Assembly (NCBI GenBank): GCA_963693315.1
Contig: OY856186.1
Location: 233,405,541 to 233,469,540 of the forward strand
Source: Diogma glabrata
Lineage: Eukaryota; Arthropoda; Insecta; Diptera; Cylindrotomidae
DNA length: 64,000 nt
Direction: 5' to 3'
In this document: positions 21,623 through 31,420 of the stretch, in pieces
How the letters are laid out: every line of letters starts with the position of its first letter
Numbering within the stretch: the first letter of the stretch is position 1
Notes under the pieces: model-generated
What the model was told of the DNA's origin: nothing
The model's input: the letters and a program-made list of their open reading frames with translations, nothing else
The model's database searches: none
Program-made: the position numbers and the translations under genes

Positions 21623-24600
21623 TTAGTCCTTCGTTTTCCCTTTAGGCAATGAAATATCAAAAACAATTGGAGGATTATTCGGCAAATAATTTATATCACA
21701 AGTCGATGCATTAACAAATATAATTTTACCATCGGATGTTATTCCATAACCTTCGTGGATATGTCCAAATATATGATATTTTGGATGAATTCGTTGTTGA
21801 ACTGACGAAAGTAATTCAACACAACCAGCTCGAACACCAGAGCAACATAGATCACCATGACCTAATGGAGGTGAATGTGTGATAAGAATATCAGTATCTG
21901 ATGGTATCTTATCCCATTCATCTAAACATTTTTGTCCGCGTGGTAAGTTAAATGCCCAACCACAAAATTCCGGTTGCCATGGTGTACCATATATTTTTAA
22001 TCCATATAATTCTAATCCTTCATCTTCAAGATAAATACAATTTGTTAAACATTCCTTTATATTTTGTGTTTTAACAGCATCTTTCAAATTTTCTTTTGCA
22101 TTTCCTAAGGTTGGTATCTCTTCTATAAATGATTGTCCTGAAAATGAAACCAAAGATAAATATTATATTATTAGTCCTGAAAAACGACACAAAAATTGAA
22201 TACGAATGAAAGAGAAATATATTCATTTAAGATTTATTCTATAAGGCGCGCTATACACTTGAACTAAGCTATGCGTACTATGTTTTTTGTATATAACGTA
22301 ATCAAATGGATGACTATACACTTGAGCTAAGCTTATATCTTAGCTCAAGTGTATAGTCATCCATTTGATTACGTTATATACAAAAAACATTTTTCGCATA
22401 GTTCGCATTGCTTAGCTCAAGTGTATAGCGCGCCTAAACGTTGACAAACTAGTAGTACGAAGAATACAGAACAGTGAAAAACATTACAACAATTAGCAGT
22501 TTCGAAAGATATTTCAAACGAAGCAAGGTATTTACCTCTAGTATATGAAGCAAATCTTTGAAAGAATCCTTGTTTTTTACGTTTTCCTAAAAATACAATT
22601 GCTTAATAAAATATTTACAATGTGGTGATTTCGCATTAAAAATTATTTTTTAAAAATCTATATTATCAATAATTTTCTATTAAGCTTTTGGATACATAAA
22701 TCAAGAAGTTTGGGGACTAGCATTTTATTTTGATATTAAATAGCATAATTTTCCATAATATTCTAGAATTATTAAAACTTTTACACGAACTATCGATAAA
22801 TGCAAATGCTATCAATGGCCAATTTTGTTTAAAAACTAAGATTAAATATAAGTTTATCACATCAACTGTGTTGTCGTATGATTGCTTCCGGTCACAATAA
22901 TTGGTGTCAGAATTAAGATCATAAGGAGTATGTTAAAAATCAATAGAAAATAAAAATTAAAATAAGTCTTAGAAACAGTGGACTGGATGCCAGATAAACA
23001 AAAGTTCGGTAAAATATATCAAGTTACGATGACATACGCGAAACTAAAGGAAACAGATATACATAATGTTAAAAGATATAGTAGTCGTTCAGCCAATGAA
23101 GCTAAGAATTGTGAAACTGAGATTCTATGTCGACTACAGAAACATAAATGCAGTAACGGAGAAAGCTTAATGTTATGCCCTCGGATACAAAAGAAAGTCA
23201 ATTCTTATTCACATCACCAATATCCACATCTCCAACCCTGCCGAATTGAACAATCCTCAACCAGAGGGTGTACTTCGGTACTTTAAGTTGCTATTCCAAC
23301 TGCAATAGTCAAAGAATAATAGTAACACACATAGAAATCAACAGGGTTCAATCCGAATCATCGCAGGGTACAAGGCTGCAAGACTTCGGCTTTATAAGTG
23401 TAGACTGCGTTTAAGATTTAGCTGTTGTTAAGAATAAGAAAAAAACTTGACGAAGGTAGTTCTAAATCTCGCGCTGAAAGGATTCAAAAACGTGATTACA
23501 TGTGATTTTAAATAGTAAGCTTACCTGACCTTTACACTTGAAACACTTCTTGGACAAAGTAAATCGAAACCATTGCAGACAAATGCCGGAATAATACTCT
23601 GGTTGCATCAAATTCCCATGCTGACACAAGTAGTCCTAGATTCGAGGCCTCAAACATAACAACTATCCATGTAAAAGTAGAGACTTAAGTGATTTTAGAC
23701 CCATAAAATCATAAGTAATGTGATAGTTTTATAAATTTCTCCCTTCCGTCTACATACAAAAATCAACAGTAGGGGTGAATGTTCACATTTTAATTCAAAT
23801 CGTAGAAGATATTAAACCCAGCAATCTAATGGATGTTCGCGATCAATATATAGTTTGATAGACATTGACGATCACCTGTACACTAAAGCAGAGCCTAGTG
23901 CGCAAAATATGGTGAAACTGTGTCACACTTTTGTGACCGCCTCATAACATCCATGTTTACCAAATGCAATAGCAGTTTTTAATCGAAATAAGGTGAAACT
24001 GAATTCATTTAATAAGATCCGTGGCCGAACGACCAAACGTTTGCAAAAATGGGGCCCTAAATTGGAACAAACAAATCTACTAACCTTTACTAAAATCGGA
24101 TGGAACTGAAACAACACTCCGAGAATTTTCTAGGGAATCTTTTTCGTTCGCCGCTAAAAGCAATTGATTTACAGATAAAGAATCTTCAGATCTCATTAAT
24201 TGTGCTACACGTGACCAACTCCAATAAACTAATATTTCTACAAACCATGACTTTTTGTTTCCAATAGATGCAGATTCTGCAAACAGGAAGCAGAAGCGTG
24301 TGATTGTACTGATAGTACATGCGGCAGATACAAGTTTGGTCGAGGAAGACGTGGACGTTTATGTGAGGTTTGATTTGGAATAGAGTTAGTACTTAGTAGC
24401 ATCGACTCCAATGTTTATAAAAAAAGATGTTTTGGCTAAAGTGCGGTTAGCGTGGCTGGTTTTCTATGATAGCATATGAAAAGACTATTTTCATCACGCT
24501 TAATGCCCTGTGAAAATGGGTTCTTTTTCCAATACAGTGTAAAAAGAATAACAAATTGTAGTTGCTATGGTTTCTCATATAATTTTACAAAGTTTTTAAA

Positions 24601-25510
24601 ACAATGCTCCATGAAAAAATAGAATATGAATTTTAATGTGATGTTGTTGATATCTTGTTTTATAATTTGTAGTAAATATCGATTATATATATAATATCAT
24701 ATAAAAAAATGCATTTCCTACGCGAGATAAAAACAATGTTTTCATCGCTTGTATGAAAATATACTATTTTTTCTTTAAATTTTTGTTTTTAGGTAGATTT
24801 CATATAAAAATCTACCTATTTAAATTTTAATTGTTAAATAAAGCTCGGTATCGATAACAGATTTACTGAATATTCCGTAAAAAAATTAATCTCATTTTTA
24901 ATAATAGAAAGGATATAACATAGGGTTTTTAGAGTAAACCACGCTAACTGTACTCTCCCCCAATGTTTTCAACTCTAAATTTTTGAGATTCACCTTGCTG
25001 AACAACAGAAGTCAATGTCATAAAAACTAAAATTAGTAAATAATACAATTACCGTATCTTATAACTACATAAACTTATCATAAATCATTGCTAATGAATC
25101 ACAGTAAATTGTGTTCTTAAAAAATTTTTAAACCTACCATGATGCCGTGCTCCTTTACTTTGAAATGGATTTGTAAATGACTTATCAAAACTTAATTCAT
25201 GATTACCAGCAATTACAATTTTATGTTTGTGGGGCAATTCACCAATCCAATCATTGAAATTAATAACTTCGGCTAATTGCCCACAACGTGAAAAATCACC
25301 GGCATGAATAAATATATCACCTTCTGGTATATCAAATTTTATATTCGACGTCAACGAATGTGTATCACTCATACATACGATTCTAACCTTATTTTCTGGA
25401 ATTTCAGGATTTGGTGGTTTCATTGCAATTTTTATAACACGTTGTGTTTTTGATATTTCGGCCCATGCTTTTGTTGGATCGTTTGTTAATTCATGAATAT
25501 CAATTTTCAT
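21623..25510 (-). CDS. MPPED-type metallophosphoesterase (UPF0046 family)
   Basis: The two certain exons are 25510-25138 and 22137-21623, which join in phase 1 (CATCATG|GTAGGT; TTTTCAG|GACAA) to 295 residues. The protein is a calcineurin-like metal-dependent phosphodiesterase of the MPPED1/2 group. Exon 1 has VRIVCMSDTHSLT (first metal site), GDIFIHAGDFSRCGQLAEV (second) and KHKIVIAGNHELSFDKSF (GNHE). The last exon has CLTNCIYLEDEGLELYGLKI, YGTPWQPEFCGWAFNLPRG, DILITHSPPLGHGD, and HIFGHIHEGYGITSDGKI (GHxH). It ends VNASTCDINYLPNNPPIVFD plus a short tail. All core metal ligands are present. Vertebrate MPPED2 hydrolyses cyclic nucleotides; the insect substrate is unknown to me. The 3-kb intron also contains two in-frame exon-like segments, listed separately. 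Confidence 0.93.
22244..22434. repeat. Long near-perfect foldback in the metallophosphoesterase intron
   Basis: The left arm at 22244-22331 and the right arm at 22339-22434 are inverted copies, starting AGGCGCGCTATACACTTGA and ending with its complement. Only about 7 bases (CTTATAT) lie between them. Each arm also carries the CTATACACTTGA(A/G)CTAAGC motif twice, once outside and once inside. The right arm has about 8 extra bases. It lies 107 bp from the acceptor of the last exon and 102 bp from candidate exon B. No coding content. Confidence 0.9.
22536..22586 (-). CDS. Candidate 51-bp cassette exon B of the metallophosphoesterase gene
   Basis: On the minus strand, an acceptor (GTATTTTTAG, ending at 22587) and a donor (AGAG|GTAAAT, GT at 22535) enclose 51 bases that are open in the gene's frame. 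They begin and end in phase 1, exactly as the flanking exons require. It would encode the basic peptide KRKKQGFFQRFASYTR flanked by glycine codons. Inclusion would put 17 residues directly before GQSFIEEIPTLGN. This is inferred from splice signals and frame; no transcript evidence is available here. Confidence 0.55.
22800..24084. other. Metallophosphoesterase intron, no recognised element
   Basis: No confirmed exon is seen. A 102-residue plus-strand ORF (22978-23286) starts just after GGTGTCAGAATTAAGATC, wording that resembles the region after an LTR primer-binding site, but no LTRs, Gag motif or pol homology were recognised. Treat it as unexplained intron sequence. Confidence 0.35.
24085..24276 (-). 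CDS. Candidate 192-bp cassette exon A of the metallophosphoesterase gene
   Basis: A strong acceptor (CTGCTTCCTGTTTGCAG, AG at 24278-24277) and donor (AGTAAAG|GTTAGT, GT at 24084-24083) bound 192 bases with no stop codon in the gene's frame. Both ends are phase 1, matching exon 1 and the last exon. The encoded 64 residues include KKSWFVEILVYWSWSRVAQL (partly hydrophobic), MRSEDSLSVNQLLLAANEKD and SLENSRSVVSVPSDFSK. The peptide is not recognised as a known domain. Its position, right after the GNHE motif exon, would place it in a surface loop of the phosphoesterase. It could alternatively be an exon of an unrelated nested gene. Confidence 0.6.
24279..25137. other. Metallophosphoesterase intron, proximal part
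   Basis: AT-rich intron sequence. A short foldback-like stretch (TAGGTAGATTTCATATAAAA and AAATCTACCTATTTAAA) is at about 24790-24820. Nothing else is recognised. Confidence 0.4.
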
Positions 25511-25986
25511 TGTTATATTTTTAAAACTATTTTTTGTGACTAATACAATAAAATATTACTAAATGTCAAATATGCGATATACTGTTATCCTCAGTGTTTA
25601 AATGAAAGGCAGCAGCCGCTTTGAGGCACCTTGTTTTTTTTTGTTTACCAAATCAGCCGATTTCTAACAAAAACAATTTTTTCTAACGTAAATCAAAACT
25701 TAACTAAACAAAAAACTAACGATTATTGAAGAAAATTTGATTAATCAATATATTACCTCTTCATTCCATTCCTTTTATACATGCAACAATTTTCATATAA
25801 AATTTTCTAAAAATCAAAATAATGCAACCCTACGAACCAAATAAATCAAAACGTAAGGGTAAAAACAAATTATGACATATGTCAAAATAATTCTGTCACA
25901 CAAATTTTTTTTTTTTGATTTACAAACAAAACAATTAAAAGTTAAATATTTTAAATCGGTATAAAAATTTTGTTATTATAAAAATA
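25511..25986. other. Divergent upstream region, metallophosphoesterase and small ORF
   Basis: About 475 bp between two oppositely oriented starts, presumably containing the metallophosphoesterase promoter. TGACATATGTCA, a 12-base perfect palindrome, occurs at about 25873 and could be an E-box-like site. No other motif is assigned. Confidence 0.35.
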
Positions 25987-26169
25987 ATGTTTAATTCCGT
26001 ATCTGAGGATGCGGAAAATTTAGATGAAATGTATGAAACACAAACGGATAACAACGCAGATGAAATAAGTATCGGTATGTTAATACAAATTAAAAGTAAA
26101 GAAATATTGATTTTAGTGATAGTAATTTCATGTATTTTTACATTATATTTATATAAACCATATATGTAA
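25987..26169 (+). CDS. Hypothetical 60-residue membrane-anchored protein
   Basis: The ORF begins MFNSVSEDAENLDEMYETQT with an acidic, soluble-looking first half. It then has a hydrophobic segment near the C-terminus (ILILVIVISCIFTLYLY) followed by KPYM and a stop, the layout of a tail-anchored protein. AATAAAATAG follows the stop by two bases and could be its polyadenylation signal. A GTATGT...TTTTAG pair inside the ORF (about 26075-26116, 42 nt) would keep the frame if removed, but is shorter than usual introns. I do not recognise the family. Its position divergent to the metallophosphoesterase gene is compatible with a real small gene; chance in AT-rich DNA is the alternative. Confidence 0.4.
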   Translation: MFNSVSEDAENLDEMYETQTDNNADEISIGMLIQIKSKEILILVIVISCIFTLYLYKPYM

Positions 26170-27137
26170 ATAAAATAGTGGAAAAACAATGTTATATACA
26201 TTTTATTTATAATAATATCATTTGTTTCCAATCTTTGTATTATTTTGTCATAATTGATTTATTCAACAATGGGAGGCGGGTATGTCGGGCGTGACGTGAT
26301 TTTTTTTGTTACCGTAATGTCTACAAATTTTGAACGTATGACTATTAAAATAGAGTTTAAAAGTTCATGTCTTTCTCTCTATATTAAGAATGAAAAGTTT
26401 GGTTTAAAGAATAATTGAAATTATTTATAATTATTATTTTATATCTTCGAATTTAATTGTTCGTGCTCATAAAACCGCATCCCATAGCACCACAATTCAA
26501 GATTTGGCCAGTTCAAACTAGTTTTTGTATGTTTAGTCCATCGATATTTGATATTGTGGGTCGTCACCCCTTTCGTGACTACGTGATTGATTGTGGGAGT
26601 TGTAAATGTTTTTGCGAAAATTCAGTATCACTTAACTAATGATAGTGTTCGTGTGTGTGATGAATGTATACAAAAACTTCGTCTTTGTTTATTTGAATTG
26701 TTTGATTAGAACAGAAAAACAATCAACATCTGTTCTTGCAATTCACAAAATTATTAAATTTGTTTGACTGTGGAATTAAACTAACAAAACCAAGATCGTA
26801 TGATGGCCAAGTGCAATAAAAATATATCTTGGAATTTTCAGATTGGAGTAAAGTAAGCAGTTGGGCTTTAAATTCCTTCTATTATAAGATGAATTTATGA
26901 AATAATAAAAGTTATGCTTTAGTATAGATTTTAGTTAAAATTAATTTTTAAACTGCGTTCCAATTAGCTACTAAATTGTACTAAACTACTAAATCTAAAT
27001 TTGATTTAACAAAATCACCCAATTTTAATTTTTATTTATGTGTTTAAGCTGTTCGATATTAATAAAAACATCGATTTCTTTACAATCATTTAGAAAAAAA
27101 ATATTGATTGAGGCAAATAAAAAATTGACTAATAGTA

Positions 27138-28419
27138 ACAGGTCGTTCAATAAGTCCGTAGGATAAGTAAGAAAAAAACAACATTTTGACAAAACTCGAT
27201 TTTTTTATTCAACATAGTTGCCTTCGAGGGCAATACAACGAGTATAGCGATTTTCCAACTTTTCTATACCACTTTTATAGTACGATTTCCCTTTCTCGTC
27301 AAAATAGGCCTCAGTTTCAGCGATTACTTCATCATTGGACTTAAATTTCTTTCCAGCAAGCATTCTCTTGAGATCTGAAAACAGGAAAAAGTCGCTGGGG
27401 GCTAAATCTGGAGAATATGGTGGGTGGGTAAGCAATTCAAAGCCCAATTCATTCAATTTTGCCATCGTTTTCATCGATCTGTGACACGGTGCATTATCTT
27501 GGTGAAACAACACTTTTTTCTTTTGCAAATGTGGCCGTTTCTTTGCGATTTCAGCCTTCAATCGATCCAAAAGTTCACAGTAATACTCGCTGTTGATGGT
27601 GGTTCCTTTTTGGAGATAGTCGATGAATATTATTCCGTTCGTATCCCAAAATACAGACGCCATCACCTTACCGGCCGACTGTTGCGTCTTTGCTCGCTTT
27701 GGATTCGGTTCGTCGACTGCTGTCCACTCAGCTGACTGTCTTTTGGATTCTGGTGTGTAATTGTGAAGCCATGTCTCATCCATTGTCACATATCTACGAT
27801 AGAATTCCCTTTTATTGCGGTTTAACAGTGCCAAAGACTCCTCCGAAGCATCGATTCGTTGTTGTTTTTGGTCGACTGTGAGCTCACGCAGCACCCAATT
27901 TGCACAGAGCTTTCGCATACCCAAATGTTCATGTAAAATGGTAAAAACACTACCATCTGCTACCTTTACAATGTCAACTATTTCGTGCACCTTCAATTTG
28001 CGATCGTTCATAACCAATTTGTGGATTTTTTTTATGTTTTCTGGAATAACAGCCTCATTTTGGCGTCCACTGCGCTCTGCATCTTTTGTGCTGGTACGAC
28101 CACATTTAAATTCAGTCATCCACTTCTCTACCATTTGTCTCGATGGAGCAGAGTTTGGATAATGTTTATCAAGCCATTGTTTGGTTTCCACTGTATTTTT
28201 TTTCATCAAAAAGCAATGCTTTATTAAAATTCGAAATTCATTTTTTTCCAAAAACAAAAGTTGCTTCACACAAAATGCTATAACTCACGAAAAAATAGTC
28301 AGATTGCTGTCAAATTTATACACGTATCGTTTGAAGGTTAGTACTAAATAAAAATCATATGGAAAAAATTCTAGTAACGCCATCTATGTGTCATCCTACG
28401 GACTTATTGAATGACCTAG
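27138..28419 (-). mobile_element. Mariner transposon, irritans-like, 1282 bp with TIRs and TA duplication
   Basis: The left end (27138: ACAGGTCGTTCAATAAGTCC) and the right end (reverse complement of CGGACTTATTGAATGACCTAG at about 28399-28419) form inverted repeats of about 28 bp with three mismatches. TA flanks both sides (27136-27137 and 28420-28421). The length and structure are those of a complete mariner. It encodes one near-full transposase on the minus strand. The TTCAATAAGTCCGTAGG terminal sequence is of the irritans-subfamily type. Confidence 0.95.
27205..28206 (-). CDS. Mariner transposase, long open frame, canonical start lost
   Basis: The open frame continues upstream to about 28269. 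The expected N-terminal methionine before EKNEFRILIKHCFLM is TTG (leucine), so the first ATG is the MKKNTVET methionine at 28206, about 14 residues into the usual protein. The HTH DNA-binding region follows (DKHYPNSAPSRQMVEKWMTE; CGRTSTKDAERSGR). The DD34D catalytic domain has VTMDETWLHNYTPE (first Asp), VLFHQDNAPCHRS (second) and PPYSPDLAPSDFFLF (third). The WVLRELTVDQK linker is present (usual WVPHxLT). No internal stop or frameshift is seen through the C-terminal CIALEGNYVE. This is a cut-and-paste transposase acting on the flanking inverted repeats. Activity is uncertain because of the altered start. Confidence 0.92.
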   Translation of the reverse strand: MKKNTVETKQWLDKHYPNSAPSRQMVEKWMTEFKCGRTSTKDAERSGRQNEAVIPENIKKIHKLVMNDRKLKVHEIVDIVKVADGSVFTILHEHLGMRKLCANWVLRELTVDQKQQRIDASEESLALLNRNKREFYRRYVTMDETWLHNYTPESKRQSAEWTAVDEPNPKRAKTQQSAGKVMASVFWDTNGIIFIDYLQKGTTINSEYYCELLDRLKAEIAKKRPHLQKKKVLFHQDNAPCHRSMKTMAKLNELGFELLTHPPYSPDLAPSDFFLFSDLKRMLAGKKFKSNDEVIAETEAYFDEKGKSYYKSGIEKLENRYTRCIALEGNYVE

Positions 28420-29391
28420 TACAGTAACTGAACATGAAAAAAGACACAAACTTCTGAATTCTTTGAACCTCCATCGATTTTCATGAAAATTGGGAATTAA
28501 ACTCATCTTACTCTTAACTTCAAAGGTGACGTAAGCTTGACTTGCGCTTTTTGTGTTTAAGGGGTGAAAACCACCCCTACGTGAAAATATAGAAAAAATG
28601 TAGATTTACTCATTTTTTCGGTTCCCTTCTTATTTAGCTATGTAGAATAAATCTTCTTTTATATTCTCGAACATAGTTTAGTATGTATTCTAACTTTTTA
28701 CCTTTTAAAAACCACCCCTATGCCTTAGAGAAATAAAAAAAGTAAACGATAATATTCTAAAAATATTACTATGAGAAAATAACATTTGTTTCAAAGCTAG
28801 ACATCACTAGTAAAGTTTCACGGTTCGGTTAACCGAAACCTAAAACGGAAGGGTTTGAAACAAAAAAAACCATAACCGAAAACAGACTTACCAAACCGCG
28901 GTTTTGCGGTTTTGAAAATTTTTTTCGAAAACAAAAAAATATTACTTTTATTAATATTTTAATTAATACTGCCAATAACCACGAAGACTTTTCTTTTTTG
29001 GAAGATATCAGGGATGAAACAATTTTAGAAGGAAAAAAATAATACAATAGTATAGATTTTAGATAACGAGCATGCTATAGTAAAGTATTTTAAATGATTT
29101 ACAATCTGAAATAATATCTTACAACAAAACGTGCGTACAGAAGTTGGTAATGAAGGTAGTTTGAATTTGGATGTGAGACGTCGATGCAATTCAATGTACC
29201 CAAAGCTACAAAAATTTGTTACGTTTACGTAAAAACCAATAGAGGGCTTTGAGACATTTGAACACATCTGCTTACTGGAATAAATTTCAAATTAATTGAG
29301 GATTTGTGTGATTGGCGCTTTGAAAAAAATTGTTATTATTTAAAAAAACTAGTCAAAGAACTATAATTTTGCAGAAGCTGTATGATGCAAT

Positions 29392-29520
29392 TCTAATGAT
29401 TCGCCCACCATCATCCGAACCTAAGCGGGTATTTTCCGGTTGTATCTAATTTTAGTCGAAAAGTTAGAACTCGGTTAAATAGTTTGGTATTTTTGAAATT
29501 CCACCGAATTAATAATAATA
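29392..29520 (+). pseudogene. hAT transposase C-terminal dimerisation remnant
   Basis: IRPPSSEPKRVFSGC, then after a frame change FSRKVRTRLNSLVFLKF, match the conserved SSAxSERxFS...K.R.RL....xFLK block of hAT transposases. Stops and the frame change show it is dead. Only this short block is recognised. Confidence 0.65.
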
Positions 29521-29782
29521 ACTCGTAAATACGTTTTAAAATTTTCAAAGGTTCTCAAGTTTACAATATATTTAATACTGTTTTTCCTTATGGCACCATG
29601 GCAATGAAGTAAAACTGAACTTAGATCTTTATTAATTTTAAACATGAAAGTTTTAATTTGAAATATTTATAGAATTTTTTTTCCTTTCCTAATTTTAATA
29701 ATTTATTTTGAAATAAACTGAATTTGAACTCAAAAATAAAAACAGAAAACCGCGATTTTTCAAACACGGTTTTTTAGAAAAT

Positions 29783-29985
29783 TTAATCATCAGAGCTACA
29801 ATCACTATTATTTTCTTCTGATGGGTCAATTGGAGGACAATTCTGACAGTTGTCACCGCAGCATATCCTACATGTTGAGTTACAAAATAAACCAAGTCTT
29901 CGGCAACCACAAGAGGCACCGCATCGTTTTTTACAGTTACAAAATATTATTTTAAGTAGCTCTTCTGGTGCACATCACGTACTTC
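29783..29985 (-). pseudogene. Cysteine-rich (CXC-type) C-terminal fragment of a mobile-element protein
   Basis: The minus strand reads CAPEELLKIIFCNCKKRCGA, then SCGCRRLGLFCNSTCRICCG and DNCQNCPPID, followed by an acidic tail SEENNSDCSSDD and a stop. The C-x-C-KK-x-CG...CGCRR-x-GL-x-C spacing is a tesmin/TSO1-like CXC pattern, often found at the C-terminus of insect transposon-encoded proteins. An in-frame stop lies just upstream, so only the end of the protein survives. Confidence 0.55.
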
Positions 29986-30963
29986 CTGCTTTGATTTCGA
30001 AAATATGCTGACTATACAGTCACACACTATTTCAAATAGATTTGTTTGTGTATACACGCACACAAACACTGACACACACTCACACAAATGATGTCGAAAA
30101 AACCAGTGTTTTTGCACCCAAAAAATGCAAATTGTTTTTGTAACATATCACTCTCAATTTAAGTTACAACGTCCATTAAAAACCAATATATAGGTACTTT
30201 CAAAAGTCATAATATGGTATTAATTTCAACTTATTCAAACCTTTCACCTTTAACTTGATACGGGTTGAGAGGCTCGGGTTGAATGGTCGGAGCACTATAA
30301 TGCAAACTTGAAACAGTTACATCTTCGGTATTTTTTATCCCACAGAAAACAAAATACAACCAATTTTTTTTTTTTAAAACAAACATTTTCGTGCTAAATA
30401 CTTGTTACGTATCTTATTTAGTTTTAGAGTTATTTTGAAGAGAAGGTACGTTTTTAAGAAATTTGAAATATACATTTTTCATTATCATCATATTTTTTTC
30501 AAAAACTACGTATTCTAATGCAGCTTAACTTCTGGATCTCATGAATGACTAATACTAAAATACAGCTATCTGTAAAAGGATAACGAAGAATATGGATTTT
30601 GTTGGGAATATCTGAGATTTTAACGCTGATTTTTTTTTAAATTCGAGTTGCTCACCGTTTTTGTATCATAACTCGCTTAGTTTTAAAGGACACGAATTAA
30701 ACTAGCACTTATTTTAAAGGTATGGCTAAGCATTATAAAAATATTTTAGAAGTTTTGTCCGAAAAATTCAACGCTTTCCATTTTTTAACGTTGAATACTT
30801 CGAGCCAAGTTGTTAAAAAAACATAATTCTCTTCAATGAGCTATAACTTCCTTCGCTTTGGACTTACAAAACTCATACCAAAACCAATCTCTTTTTCGTT
30901 TTAAACTTGATTTTTGTTCATTTTAACTTGATTTTTGTTCATTTTAACTTCTTTGATGGAACA

Positions 30964-31420
30964 CTAATGTGGAGTCTGAAAGATGTTTTTGATGTACATC
31001 AATTTTTAACATGTCTGAAAGAACGGACAAACCACATGATTTTCATTATTGTTGTATTGGTAACAAAACAAAATATTTTCGATTTAAATTTACATTAAAA
31101 TAATTGTGTAAACATAAAATATTTATTCACTTTACGCAGAATTTATGTTTAATTTTATAAATTTCACCTAATAATCACAAAAAACTATCCACAAATAGTA
31201 AATTCAAAAAATGGCGTCACGTTTGTTATTGTTTTTATACGTGTGTGTTTGTATTAGTTTTTGCTGGAAGACGAATTTATCAAAAAATCTCAATTTCATA
31301 AAATTGATGTACATCAGAAAAAACATCAAAAATTTGGTCTAAAAGAACACGACCAATTGATTTACATCAATTTTTTTTGATGTACATCACTTTTTTTGGT
31401 CTGAAAGAACTCCACATTAG
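30964..31420. mobile_element. MITE family F, copy 2, 457 bp
   Basis: CTAATGTGGAG at 30964 and CTCCACATTAG ending at 31420 are inverted. Inside each end lies a CTGAAAGA or TCTGAAAGAAC motif and a palindromic TTGATGTACATCA. The interior includes TTTTAATGTAAATTTAAATC-type sequence shared, in reverse, with 5930-6139. No coding capacity is recognised. Confidence 0.7.

Noticed and set aside
22978..23286. 102-residue ORF after a GGTGTCAGAA motif, possibly an LTR retrotransposon start
   Set aside because: No flanking LTR pair, no Gag or pol motif and no continuation of the frame were found; it lies in the phosphoesterase intron and is probably chance or very old debris.
26075..26116. 42-nt intron inside the small ORF at 25987-26169
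   Set aside because: It has GT and AG ends and keeps the frame, but is shorter than the 57-80-bp small introns of neighbouring genes; not annotated as an intron, only noted as a possibility.
26457..26705. Cys-rich frames (DCGSCKCFCENS and VRVCDECIQKLRLC) resembling a zinc-finger exon
   Set aside because: The two parts are in different frames with stops upstream, no splice sites join them, and the spacing matches no zinc-binding family with confidence.
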